Origin: Bacteroidales bacterium
GTDB taxonomy: Bacteria; Bacteroidota; Bacteroidia; Bacteroidales; UBA7960
Direction: 5' to 3'
DNA: 43,040 nucleotides
Assembly (NCBI GenBank): GCA_019429365.1
Contig: JAHYJD010000018.1
Coordinates: 1 to 43,040, forward strand
The notes below the pieces were generated by a model. That model was not told the origin of the DNA. It was given only the letters and a program-made list of their open reading frames with translations, and did no database searches. This document shows positions 1-9,235 of this stretch, piece by piece. A program made the position numbers and the translations under genes. Numbering within the stretch: the first letter of the stretch is position 1; every line of letters starts with the position of its first letter.

Positions 1-84
1 TATTTTTTTGTCTTGTTTTTTGCCCTCCCCCTTTGCAAATTTGAATTCTTTAATTCAATCTTTTAATAACTAAACCCAAATCCA

Positions 85-3000
85 ATGAAAAAACGTGTGT
101 ATTTTTTGTGGGTGCTTTTGGCGGCACCGCTCATGCTTTGGGCTCAGGCGGGCTCAATCGACCCTGACTTCAACGGGGCTTATTTACACCAGGCAACCGG
201 CACCAATGGCTGGGTCGCAAGCATTGTTGAGCAACCCGATGGCAAGATCCTTATCGGGGGCTTCTTTTCCGAGGTAAACGGTGTGCAGATGGACCTTATT
301 GCCAGGCTTAATGCCGATGGTACGCTTGATGAAACCTTTGACCCGGGAATGGTAGTAAATGGTGGCATAAGGCAAATAGCATTGCAGGAAGACGGCAAAA
401 TACTGCTGGCAGGCGCTTTTGAAACTTTTAACGGGGTTTCGCTGAGAGGTTTTGCCAGGCTAAACCCAGATGGTAGCCTTGATGAAACCTTTAATATTGG
501 CCCGGGAGCAAATGGAAGCGGATATGCTGTTTTGGTTCAGCCCGACGGAAAGATTCTGGTTGGCGGCAACTTTTCTGCATTTAACGGCCAGGATGTTAAC
601 CTGATCACCAGGCTAAACCCTGATGGCAGCTTCGATGAAAGTTTTAATCATACCGGAGGGGGAAATAATGCCATTCTATCCATGACTATTCAACCTGATG
701 GTCGAATAGTTGTTGGCGGGGCATTTACCGAAATGGGAGGGCAGCAGATAAACCGGATTGCCCGTCTAATGCCCAATGGCAATCTTGACAGTAGTTTCGA
801 TGCAGGGAGTGGAGCCGACTGGACGGTAATGTCCCTGGATATAACCACCAATGGGCAAATATTAGTAGGTGGTTTATTTGATAATTTTAATGGCTTTACC
901 GTTCATGGAATTGCCCGACTGAATCAGGATGGAAGCGTGGATGAAAGCTTCTATAAAGGCAGCGGCGCAAATAACCGTGTTTTGCACATTTCCGAGCAAC
1001 CTGATGGAAAAGTTATTGTGGCCGGTTCCTTTACCATCTTTAATGGTGTACCTCAGAGACACATTACAATGCTTAACAGCGATGGAAGCTTTGATATGGA
1101 ATTTAACCCGAGCCCGGGAGCTTATGGTGATATTTGGTCTTTGGTTCGTCAGGAAAGCGGCAAACTGCTGATAGGAGGAAGTTTTACCCGATATGATAAT
1201 GTATTAAGGGGTCGAGTGGCACGTCTGCACCCTGATGGAAGCCTCGACAGGGATTTCATGCGCGAAATTTGGGTAAACAATCAGGTGAGAGCCATTGCCA
1301 TACAATCTGACGGCCGGATATTGATAGGCGGGGATTTTACCAGTTACCAGGAAAACCAGGTAAACAGGATCGCCCGCATTCTGCCCGATGGTAATATCGA
1401 TCTCGACTTTGATCCCGGCGCTGGAGCAAATGGAAGAGTGAATGCCATATTGCAACAGCCCGATGGAAAAATTCTTATTGGCGGTGCCTTTACCAGTGTG
1501 GATGGTGTGGCACACAACCGCATTGCCCGCCTGAATGCCGATGGGAGCCTGGATACTGGTTTTAACGTGGGCAGCGGGGCAAACAATGTGGTTTTTGACC
1601 TAGCCCTCCAACCAGATGGCAAAATCGTTGTTGCTGGTTCGTTTACCTCTGTAAACGGACAAAGCCGTGACCGGATTGCCAGGCTGAACCCTGATGGCAG
1701 CCTCGATGGCGCTTTCGATCCTAAAAGGGGTGCCAACAGTACTATTTTAAATATTGCTTTGCAACCCGATGGCAAAATACTGGCCTCGGGCCAATTTCAC
1801 AGATGGGGCAATCAAAACTGGGGATATATTGTCAGGCTTAATCCTAATGGCAGCCTTGACCGCGGCTTTGATTCCAGAACCGGCGCAAACCATTACATCA
1901 ATGCCATGGTGCTGCAACCCGATGGAAAAGTTGTTATCGGCGGAACATTCTTTTACTACAATGGTATTTTTATGCGGCATTTGGCCAGATTGAATGCTGA
2001 TGGCAGCCTCGATTCGGGTTTCGACATAGGAGACGGGCCTGATAGTCATATTACGTCTCTTGCTTTGCAAGAATCAGGCAGAATTTTGCTGGCCGGCAAT
2101 TTTACCAGTTTTAACGGACAGACTTCTAACAGGCTGGCCAGGCTTCACCCCAACGGCGAGCTTGATCAAACCTTCAGCAGTGGAAGCGGTCCGCATTCAT
2201 TAATCCATGCCATGGCCGTCCAGCCAGACAACAATATATTGATTAGCGGCGAATTTGTAATTTACAATGGGGCTTTCAAACCTTATTTGGCAAGAATCAT
2301 GGGTTATGAGGTGATAGATAACATGCCACCAATGCCCGACCTTGAAAGCCTGCCTGATGTGCTGGCTGAATGCGTGGTGTATTTTGAAGACCTGGAAGTA
2401 CCTACTGCTACCGACGATGTGGAGGGAACTGTGTATGGCACCACCGATCAGTCCGTTTTTCCAATAACCGCACAAGGTAATACTACCATAACCTGGACCT
2501 ATAAGGATGCGGCGGGCAATTTAGCCAAGCAGTACCAGAACATTATCCTGCAGGATGTAACCCCACCCGTAGCTTTAACCCGCGACATTACCGTGGCCCT
2601 TGACGCGAACGGCGAAGCTTTTATTACCCCCGAAATGGTTGATAATGGCTCAACTGACAATTGCGATATTTCCATTATGACCCTTGACCAGGACTATTTC
2701 ACCAGTGAAGACCTGGGCGAAAACTTCGTTACCCTTACCGTTTACGATTTCGGCGGAAATTCAACTTCAGCCGAAGCCACAGTGACAGTTACAGACTTTG
2801 TGGAATCAACCCAAGCCATTGTGTATTACACTGGAGCAGTGTCAGTTGCAGCTTCGGCACAAAATGCCAGGGATGTTGTTATTCCATTAGGCGTGAGCGT
2901 TTATTTTCCAGAAAAAACCAATTCAGTATGGCATGCAACCGTTACTTTTAATTTGTATAATGCCGGCTCGGGTCAATATGAGCCCTTGGCTTCAACAGGG

Positions 3001-4017
3001 CCCATTTCCTTTTCGAACGGGAAAAAAAACAGTGACATGCCATTAGCAACCCTTGAGCACCTTTACTTGCACAATTTTTTGTCGGGCGACTTTAACCTTT
3101 TAGGTGTTGAAGTAATTGTTGAGGGTGATATTTCCGGACTATCGAATAAAGAAGAAAATTTGATAACGGTTTTCAAACCCCTGCGCAACCACGCGGCTGG
3201 CGGCGGCCATATTCTCTCTGCAACCGGAGCAAGTACCGATGGATTGCTTTTCCCGCCAGATGAGGGTTCCACAATTCAATTTGGCTCTTTTGTAAGGTTC
3301 AACAACAACGGCAGCAACCCCCGCGGCGAAGTCATGCTGACCTGGCTGCATGAGGGTCGCCTGTTTCAGGCCCGATCAACTGACATTGTTGATCTGGGTG
3401 TGATTGTTACCAAATGTGGGGACAGGCGGGCAGTAATTATCGCAGCCAGCGAGCTGAGAGAAGTATTGAAAGATGGCAGCCAGTTGCACTACGGGCCTGG
3501 CTTTACCCTGGTACTGAGCATGCGCGACCGAAGCTTATCAGGCGAGCTCGATCTGGCTGGCCTCACCCTTTACGGGGAAGACCAGGTTTTATTCTCCAGT
3601 AATTGGGACGGTAGCTACACTTTCGAATCCTGGCTGGAAAAAGGAGCTGTATCAGTGGCCTCAAACAATATTTTTAACACTGAGGTATCTTTCAATCAAT
3701 CAAATATTGAAGCCAATTCAATGAGCGAACCGCAAACCAATTCGTTCACCTATGAAAAGAATAACTTGTCCGTGTTCCCCAACCCCTTCGGCGACAAGCT
3801 GAACTTCCGCTTTGCCCCCGCTGCCGACACCCAGGTACGCCTGGAGCTGTTCGATATGACCGGTGCTTTGGTTGAAGTGCTGTTCGAAGGTTCGGTGGAG
3901 GCAAACCAGCTTGTAGAGGTTCAGTACCATCCCCGACTCAGGAATACCAGTTTCCTATTCTATCGCCTGACAATGGGTGATGAATTACAGACCGGAAAAG
4001 TTATGTATCAAAGGTAA
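85..4017 (+). CDS. Secreted delta-60-repeat beta-propeller protein with T9SS sorting domain
   Basis: 1310 residues. An N-terminal signal peptide (basic MKKR, hydrophobic core, cleavage near LWAQA) is followed by about fourteen tandem repeats of some 53 residues (roughly residues 45-770). Each has the pattern QPDGKILIGG-x-F-x-NG-x-ARLNxDGSLDxxF, the delta-60 repeat, which is predicted to build beta-propeller blades. Residues about 775-950 resemble HYR/immunoglobulin-like modules (DVTPPVAL..., DNGSTDNCDIS). About 950-1225 is a beta-rich region I cannot assign. The last 80 residues (VFPNPFGDKLNF ... GKVMYQR) form a type A T9SS C-terminal domain, so the protein should be exported by Sec, crossed over the outer membrane by T9SS and anchored or released at the surface. 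The role is probably adhesion or binding; no catalytic motif is visible. It is monocistronic, with a strong terminator just after it. Confidence 0.9.
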   Translation: MKKRVYFLWVLLAAPLMLWAQAGSIDPDFNGAYLHQATGTNGWVASIVEQPDGKILIGGFFSEVNGVQMDLIARLNADGTLDETFDPGMVVNGGIRQIALQEDGKILLAGAFETFNGVSLRGFARLNPDGSLDETFNIGPGANGSGYAVLVQPDGKILVGGNFSAFNGQDVNLITRLNPDGSFDESFNHTGGGNNAILSMTIQPDGRIVVGGAFTEMGGQQINRIARLMPNGNLDSSFDAGSGADWTVMSLDITTNGQILVGGLFDNFNGFTVHGIARLNQDGSVDESFYKGSGANNRVLHISEQPDGKVIVAGSFTIFNGVPQRHITMLNSDGSFDMEFNPSPGAYGDIWSLVRQESGKLLIGGSFTRYDNVLRGRVARLHPDGSLDRDFMREIWVNNQVRAIAIQSDGRILIGGDFTSYQENQVNRIARILPDGNIDLDFDPGAGANGRVNAILQQPDGKILIGGAFTSVDGVAHNRIARLNADGSLDTGFNVGSGANNVVFDLALQPDGKIVVAGSFTSVNGQSRDRIARLNPDGSLDGAFDPKRGANSTILNIALQPDGKILASGQFHRWGNQNWGYIVRLNPNGSLDRGFDSRTGANHYINAMVLQPDGKVVIGGTFFYYNGIFMRHLARLNADGSLDSGFDIGDGPDSHITSLALQESGRILLAGNFTSFNGQTSNRLARLHPNGELDQTFSSGSGPHSLIHAMAVQPDNNILISGEFVIYNGAFKPYLARIMGYEVIDNMPPMPDLESLPDVLAECVVYFEDLEVPTATDDVEGTVYGTTDQSVFPITAQGNTTITWTYKDAAGNLAKQYQNIILQDVTPPVALTRDITVALDANGEAFITPEMVDNGSTDNCDISIMTLDQDYFTSEDLGENFVTLTVYDFGGNSTSAEATVTVTDFVESTQAIVYYTGAVSVAASAQNARDVVIPLGVSVYFPEKTNSVWHATVTFNLYNAGSGQYEPLASTGPISFSNGKKNSDMPLATLEHLYLHNFLSGDFNLLGVEVIVEGDISGLSNKEENLITVFKPLRNHAAGGGHILSATGASTDGLLFPPDEGSTIQFGSFVRFNNNGSNPRGEVMLTWLHEGRLFQARSTDIVDLGVIVTKCGDRRAVIIAASELREVLKDGSQLHYGPGFTLVLSMRDRSLSGELDLAGLTLYGEDQVLFSSNWDGSYTFESWLEKGAVSVASNNIFNTEVSFNQSNIEANSMSEPQTNSFTYEKNNLSVFPNPFGDKLNFRFAPAADTQVRLELFDMTGALVEVLFEGSVEANQLVEVQYHPRLRNTSFLFYRLTMGDELQTGKVMYQR

Positions 4018-4042
4018 ATTCAAACCCTTGGTATATAATGGA

Positions 4043-4078
4043 AGCGGCCCCGAGTAAATTCGGGGCCGCTTTTTTTTA
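4043..4078 (+). terminator. Rho-independent terminator
   Basis: An 11-bp GC-rich stem (AGCGGCCCCGA / TCGGGGCCGCT) with a 6-nt loop is followed directly by eight T. It lies 26 nt after the stop of the delta-60-repeat gene and should end its transcript. Confidence 0.92.
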
Positions 4079-4201
4079 AAAAATATTCCGTCAGAATAAA
4101 ACAGCCCTTTCCGGGAAATACTATAAATTTATACCTGCACTTTGAAATAAAATTCATAGCCAGGCAATTTAGGCAAAACCTTTTCTTTTAAAACATTGAT
4201 A

Positions 4202-4702
4202 ATGAAAAATATAACAGTCTTATTGCTGATCTTCATGGTATCGGCACTCTTCTTCTCTTGCAACGACAAGGACGAAAAGGAACCGGTGGTGGAGTACTTT
4301 ATAAGGGCCACAGTAAATGGATCAGCACTTTTTTTTAATGACCAGACTGCCCTTTGGGGGCAGGCTTTACATTACGAGCAGCAGCACGAACTAAACATTT
4401 ACGGAAGCATCGAAGAGATTATTGGAATTACCATACAGGTGCTCGACAACCAGGCCATTGCACCCGGTGTTTATGCTGGACTGGAAGATAACGGCACCCA
4501 TTTTGAAGGGGTGCGAATTATTTTCTCCCAGGAACTCAACAATTACATTACAGACGACCAGAACCCTGTTGGAACCGTTGAAATTACTGAGCTTAGCGAA
4601 ACCGAAATAAGAGGCAACTTTTCTGGTGAATTGAAAATTCTGAACAAGAGCCAACCCCTGGTTATTTCAAACGGACAGTTTTTTGTAAAAAGGGAGGGAT
4701 AG
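4202..4702 (+). CDS. Small putative lipoprotein, function unknown
   Basis: 166 residues from the ATG at 4202; an in-frame TTG six bases upstream is less likely. A short hydrophobic signal ends in a lipobox-like ALFFSC, so Cys (about residue 18) is likely lipidated after SPaseII cleavage. The following acidic NDKDEKEP stretch is typical of the lipoprotein export or surface signals known in Bacteroidota. The mature part is beta-rich (YFIRATVNGSALFF, EITELSETEIRGNFSGEL) and resembles small beta-sandwich lipoproteins of the phylum that pair with surface proteins. No enzyme motif is seen. It lies between a T9SS cargo gene and a sensor-like phosphatase, on the same strand but after a terminator, so it is probably transcribed separately. 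Confidence 0.75.
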   Translation: MKNITVLLLIFMVSALFFSCNDKDEKEPVVEYFIRATVNGSALFFNDQTALWGQALHYEQQHELNIYGSIEEIIGITIQVLDNQAIAPGVYAGLEDNGTHFEGVRIIFSQELNNYITDDQNPVGTVEITELSETEIRGNFSGELKILNKSQPLVISNGQFFVKREG

Positions 4703-4792
4703 CCTTCAGGAACCTCGCCAACATTGTTATTTTTGCCCGGTCAATCTGGTTTGTCATTCAATGCTATTTCCTTTGCAAATAATAGAATCAAA

Positions 4793-7132
4793 ATGAAAGC
4801 CTTAAAACACCGCTGGATTTTTTTCATGCTGATACTTTGTGTAAAGGTCGTTTCAGGCACCGGTAGCCAGGCTTCCCTGCTTAAACAGTTTGAACAGACT
4901 ACTGAACCAAATGAGAGGGTAAACCTGCTCTTGCAGCTTGGAGATTACTATGTACAAAGCAAACCTGATTCGGCCATTTTCTTCTATCAGCAAGCTGTTG
5001 ATCAGGCCCGGGAATACGAAAGTGAAAGTTTTTCGGCTGTCGAAAAGGAGCAGTTCTACCAGCTTAAGGCTTTATCTTTCAGAAAATTGCTGCTGGCATT
5101 AAACAATAGCGGCGACAACGACCGCCTGCTTAGCCAAGCCCAGGAATTGCTGGAAATGGCTTCAAAAAGAAATGACAGCCTTTCCATAGTTACCTCTTAT
5201 TCTTATTTCGGTGCATTAGATCTTTATAAAGGCAATTATCCGCAGGCTATCGATCATTTTATCAAGGCTTATGAAATAACCCATTTGCTGAATGACAGCC
5301 TGGAAGTGGCCAGAATAGCCCAGAATATTGGGGTAGCAAATTTTTATATGGGCAATCTTGAACTGGCAGCCAAATTTACCCTCGAATCGCATGAATATTA
5401 TTCGGACCTTGATCATTTACTTGGAAAAGCCAGTTGCCTTTTGATGCTGGGCAACCTGCAGTACGACCTGGACGACCTCAATAAAGCCCTGAATTACTAT
5501 AACGAAGCTTACCTGGGTTTTGAAGAGCTGGGACATACCAATGGAAAATACAATACAATTCTGAATATAGGTGCTATTTTGATAGAGGAAGGGCGCTACC
5601 AGGAAGCAATAGAGCGCTTTGAAGAGGCCATAGCTCTTGCAACCGAAATAAACGACCAGCAGGGGGTAGTTCGTTGTTTGCACAATATTGGTATGAGTTT
5701 TTCGCGCTTAAACCAGCCCGACCAGGCCCTGCAATACTACCAGGAAGCTTTGCAGATTGCACGAAGCCACAACATGAGGCATCTCGAAGCCAACACCCTG
5801 AGCAATATGGCGGGAGTAAACAACGACCTTGGGCACTTTAACACGGCCCTGGGCCATGCCAGCCGTAGCCTGGAACTGTCAAGAGAGATTCAGTCGCTCG
5901 ACGACCAGCTGCACGCCTACCACAACCTTTCACGCGCCCAGGAAGGGCTGGGCAATTTCAGGCAGGCCCTGGAATACCATAAACTTTTTAAGCATTTCAG
6001 CGATTCTCTGAACCGCATGGAAAACCTTAGGGAAATAAGCCGGGTAGAAGCCCAATTTCAGAACGAAAGGATGAGGCAAGAGGTGGAGCTGAAAAATACA
6101 CAGCTCGAAAAGCAAGAGTTGGAGATTGCCAGTCAGTCGCTTAGCCTTGGGCGACAACGAATGATCAGAAACATACTGATCATCGGTTTCGTTTTGCTGG
6201 CAAGCGTGCTGGCCTATATTTATTCCAGCCTGCTGAGGCGCAAGAGAACCAATGCATTCATAATGCAGCAAAACCAGGAGATCATCACCCAGCACCAGGA
6301 AATCACCCACCAGAAAGCCATCATTGAAGACAAGAACGAGGCCATGGTGTCGAGCATACGATATGCCCAGAACATTCAAAAAACTTTGCTGCCCGACGAG
6401 CCTTTATTGCAAGACCTGCTCGGGCAGATGTTTGTCATTTACGAACCCAAAGAAATTGTCAGCGGCGATTTCTATTGGATAGGCAAGCAAAACGGAATTA
6501 CCCTGCTGGCCCTTGCCGACTCAACCGGTCACGGGGTGCCTGGCGCATTTATGAGCGTAATGGGCATGTCGTTTCTTAATGAGTTTGTGGCACGCCGCAA
6601 ATATGCTTCGCCGTCCCAACTGCTCGACGAAATGCGCTTGTATATTATCAGCTCTCTGCACCAGCAGGGCGACTATTCAGATTCGCCCGAAGGCATTGAA
6701 ATGGCACTGGTAGCTATCGATCACCAAAACCATTCCTTAACTTACAGCGGGGCCCGTACGCCCCTTTTCGTTGCCTCAAAAAATACCATATCCTTAAACG
6801 GTGAACCCTTGCCTTCAACCGAAGGACCGGTTTTTAAAATCAAGGGCGACCAAATGCCTCTCTCCTTTCACAGGAAAATGAGGGCTTTTTCAAACCAAAG
6901 TATACAACTGCAAGCAAACGACATGGTGTATATGATGACCGATGGCCTGGCCGACCAGTTCGGAACCAAAGCCAGGGAAAGGTTTACAAACCAGCGCGCT
7001 TTGAAACTGCTGGAAGAGGTGTATCATATGCCTCTTTGCGATCAAAAAGACCGCATTCTGGAGACCTTCCATGCATGGAAAAAAGATTGCGAACAGGTGG
7101 ATGATATGGCAGTGATTGGGTTTAGAATATAA
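4793..7132 (+). CDS. TPR-repeat membrane protein with SpoIIE/PP2C-type phosphatase domain
   Basis: 779 residues from the ATG at 4793, which gives a clean signal peptide; the longer frame to 4724 adds a non-signal leader and is rejected. The periplasmic part holds about seven tetratricopeptide repeats (roughly residues 50-420; for example NIGVANFYMGNLELAAKFTLES and similar). A coiled coil leads to one membrane helix near 457-482, a second coiled coil (QQNQEIITQHQEITHQKA), and a cytoplasmic SpoIIE-type Ser/Thr phosphatase domain (about 535-779). Metal-binding Asp positions are intact: SGDFYW, LADSTGHGVPGAFMS, MTDGLADQFG and QVDDMAVIGF. This architecture is common in Bacteroidota and probably dephosphorylates an anti-sigma-antagonist-like partner in response to a signal bound by the TPR part. 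No partner switch gene is adjacent, so the target is unknown. Confidence 0.9.
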   Translation: MKALKHRWIFFMLILCVKVVSGTGSQASLLKQFEQTTEPNERVNLLLQLGDYYVQSKPDSAIFFYQQAVDQAREYESESFSAVEKEQFYQLKALSFRKLLLALNNSGDNDRLLSQAQELLEMASKRNDSLSIVTSYSYFGALDLYKGNYPQAIDHFIKAYEITHLLNDSLEVARIAQNIGVANFYMGNLELAAKFTLESHEYYSDLDHLLGKASCLLMLGNLQYDLDDLNKALNYYNEAYLGFEELGHTNGKYNTILNIGAILIEEGRYQEAIERFEEAIALATEINDQQGVVRCLHNIGMSFSRLNQPDQALQYYQEALQIARSHNMRHLEANTLSNMAGVNNDLGHFNTALGHASRSLELSREIQSLDDQLHAYHNLSRAQEGLGNFRQALEYHKLFKHFSDSLNRMENLREISRVEAQFQNERMRQEVELKNTQLEKQELEIASQSLSLGRQRMIRNILIIGFVLLASVLAYIYSSLLRRKRTNAFIMQQNQEIITQHQEITHQKAIIEDKNEAMVSSIRYAQNIQKTLLPDEPLLQDLLGQMFVIYEPKEIVSGDFYWIGKQNGITLLALADSTGHGVPGAFMSVMGMSFLNEFVARRKYASPSQLLDEMRLYIISSLHQQGDYSDSPEGIEMALVAIDHQNHSLTYSGARTPLFVASKNTISLNGEPLPSTEGPVFKIKGDQMPLSFHRKMRAFSNQSIQLQANDMVYMMTDGLADQFGTKARERFTNQRALKLLEEVYHMPLCDQKDRILETFHAWKKDCEQVDDMAVIGFRI

Positions 7133-7372
7133 GGAAGGTTGTTATTGTTGTCATTGTTGTCGGGTTAAAAAGGGTTCAATGTTTAATGTTCAAAGTTCAA
7201 GGTTAGTTTGGGGTTTTTACTCCCCCCTGCCAGCCGGCAGGCAGGCTTTGGAGGGGGTTGGGGGGGGAGGTTTTTTTCATACTTCGGACTCCGGACTTCG
7301 GACACGTTGTTGTTCAAATTGCTTCGGACTTCCAACTTCGGACAATTTTCAATTTTAAATATAGAATTAAAA
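7133..7372. repeat. Intergenic repeat-rich spacer (GC-skewed palindrome plus CTTCGGAC motifs)
   Basis: A 240-nt non-coding stretch before ispG. It holds a near-palindrome CTGCCAGCCGGCAGGCAG (about 7228-7245) inside a polypyrimidine-then-polypurine segment (runs of C at 7222-7227, runs of G at 7253-7269), which can fold into a long hairpin. From about 7280 the motif CTTCGGAC(T) recurs four to five times to 7342. A TTCAA-rich stretch (about 7168-7202: GTTCAATGTTTAATGTTCAAAG) precedes it. Such patches look like dispersed intergenic repeats rather than genes. Confidence 0.6.
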
Positions 7373-9154
7373 ATGCTCCGTTTTTCCACTCGTGAGGTAC
7401 AAATCGGCAACCGGCCGCTGGGCGGACAAAATCCCATTAGGCTGCAATCGATGACCAATACGGCTCCGCTGGATACCAGGAGTACGGTAGAACAAGCTAT
7501 TCGCATTTTTGAAGCTGGGGCCGACTATGTGCGCATCAGCACTCCCAGCCGTCAGAGCGCCCTGAACCTTGAGAGTATCAAAAAAGAGCTTCGGCTGGCG
7601 GGATTCGACCAGCCCCTGGTGGCCGATATTCATTTCAATGCAGACCTTGCTCTGATTGCCGCCCGCCTGGTGGAGAAGGTACGCATCAACCCGGGAAACT
7701 ACACCGGCCTTCCCCGAAAAGGGCAAACAGAATGGACGGATGCCGAATATGCCGCCGAGCTGGAAAAAGTGCGCGAAAACGTAGCACCCCTCATTGACGC
7801 ATGCCGACAATACGGCACTTCCATACGCATTGGCACCAATTTCGGCTCGCTGTCGCAGCGCATTATTTCACGCCATGGCAATACGCCCGAAGGCATGGTG
7901 CAATCAACGTTTGAGTTTCTCAAGATCTTTGAAGACCTGGGCTTTTATCAGAGCGTGGTTTCCCTCAAGGCCAGCAACCCGCTGATCATGATTCGCTCGT
8001 ATCTGCTTATGGTAGAGCGCATGCAGCACGAAGGCATGGCTTATCCCTTGCACCTGGGCGTCACCGAAGCGGGCGAAGGCGAAAACGGCCGCATAAAATC
8101 GGCCCTGGGCATTGGCACCTTGCTGAAGATGGGTATTGGCGACACCATTCGCGTGAGCCTTTCGGAGGCCCCCGAGGACGAGATTCCCGTGGCCCGCAAA
8201 ATTGCCCAGCCATTTCAGGAATATTTCACCGCCGGAAATAACCCGAAGGTTGCCTTTTCTGTAAAGCCTTTCGAATGGCAAACCAGCCACTCCCCTCTAT
8301 TGCCGGGTGGGCACAAGGCCATTGTGGTGCTTCCCTTATCAGAAAGGGAAGAAATGGAAAAAGACCCTGATTATTTTTTTGTTTCAAAAAGCGGGAGCCA
8401 TGCAAATCACCCCAAAAAGGAACTGGTTGAAACGGGCAGCGGAAAGCGCCTTGCCTTGCTGGGCTTACAGGAGTTGGCAAACAACAACGAGCGGTTTTAC
8501 CCTGATATTAACTTTATCGAAGTAAATTTTCCCGGTGACAAGCCTTTTCTTCCCTTGTTCAAAAAAGCGCCAGGCTTGGTTTTGGTTTGCACTTTCCCCG
8601 AAAGGGAAATTACTGAACAGGTGGAGGCATTATGCCAGCAACTGGAAAAGCTTGAGCTGAAGGCGGCCATTGTGCCTCGCCTGAATTATTTGCACGATGA
8701 CGAAGAGTCCTTCATGCTCAGCCTTACGGCCGATGCCGGAGCCCTTTTGCTGCAACGCAAAATACACGGACTTTTTGTGGAGGCTCCGAACCTCCCAAAT
8801 CAAAGCAACATTGCCAGCATTTGCTTTGGTTTGCTGCAAGCCAGCGGACTGCGCATCACCCGAACGGAATACATTTCGTGCCCTACTTGCGCCCGTACCT
8901 CTTTCGACCTGGTAAAGTTGTTGAAGCAGGTAAAGGATAAGACCAGCCGCTTCCCAGGCCTTAAAATTGCGGTGATGGGCTGCGTGGTAAACGGTCCCGG
9001 CGAAATGGCCGATGCCGATTACGGCATCATGGGCGCAGGACCAGGAAAGGTGCACTTATACAAGGGCAACCAGCCTATAATGAAAAATATTGACCAGGAT
9101 AAAGCAGCAGAAACCCTTGAAGATTTAATTAAAAATTTGATAATCAACACTTAA
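7373..9154 (+). CDS. ispG: 4-hydroxy-3-methylbut-2-enyl diphosphate synthase (IspG)
   Basis: 593 residues from the ATG at 7373; the frame stays open to 7208 through the repeat spacer, but that part is not protein-like. IspG converts ME-cPP to HMBPP in the MEP isoprenoid pathway with a [4Fe-4S] cluster. The TIM-barrel part begins RQVQIGN-like (TREVQIGNRPLGGQNPIRLQ) with VRISTPS and VADIHFNADLAL. The C-terminal ferredoxin/sulfite-reductase-like domain carries the cluster Cys residues in CPTCARTSFD and MGCVVNGPGE. The length is far above the roughly 370 residues of the E. coli enzyme because of a central insertion domain (about residues 300-480), the long form known from Bacteroidota, Chlamydiae and plants. 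It probably supplies isoprenoids for quinones, undecaprenyl phosphate and the carotenoid-type pathway suggested by the desaturase at 39-40.5 kb. Confidence 0.97.
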   Translation: MLRFSTREVQIGNRPLGGQNPIRLQSMTNTAPLDTRSTVEQAIRIFEAGADYVRISTPSRQSALNLESIKKELRLAGFDQPLVADIHFNADLALIAARLVEKVRINPGNYTGLPRKGQTEWTDAEYAAELEKVRENVAPLIDACRQYGTSIRIGTNFGSLSQRIISRHGNTPEGMVQSTFEFLKIFEDLGFYQSVVSLKASNPLIMIRSYLLMVERMQHEGMAYPLHLGVTEAGEGENGRIKSALGIGTLLKMGIGDTIRVSLSEAPEDEIPVARKIAQPFQEYFTAGNNPKVAFSVKPFEWQTSHSPLLPGGHKAIVVLPLSEREEMEKDPDYFFVSKSGSHANHPKKELVETGSGKRLALLGLQELANNNERFYPDINFIEVNFPGDKPFLPLFKKAPGLVLVCTFPEREITEQVEALCQQLEKLELKAAIVPRLNYLHDDEESFMLSLTADAGALLLQRKIHGLFVEAPNLPNQSNIASICFGLLQASGLRITRTEYISCPTCARTSFDLVKLLKQVKDKTSRFPGLKIAVMGCVVNGPGEMADADYGIMGAGPGKVHLYKGNQPIMKNIDQDKAAETLEDLIKNLIINT

Positions 9155-9203
9155 AAGCAAATCTGGCAGTTTACTCTTATTACCCAATATTATTAATTCG
9201 TTG

Positions 9204-9211
9204 TATCTTTG
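9204..9211 (+). promoter_or_regulatory. Bacteroidota -7 promoter box upstream of trkA
   Basis: TATCTTTG matches the Bacteroidota consensus TAnnTTTG and is 25 nt before the trkA start. The -33 element is not well conserved here. It suggests trkA-trkH has its own promoter. Confidence 0.6.
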
Positions 9212-9235
9212 CATGGTTTTTTTTAACAATCTGAC

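Noticed and set aside
7208-7372. Extension of ispG upstream of 7373
   Set aside because: Translates the skewed repeat DNA into low-complexity sequence; the family start fits the ATG at 7373.
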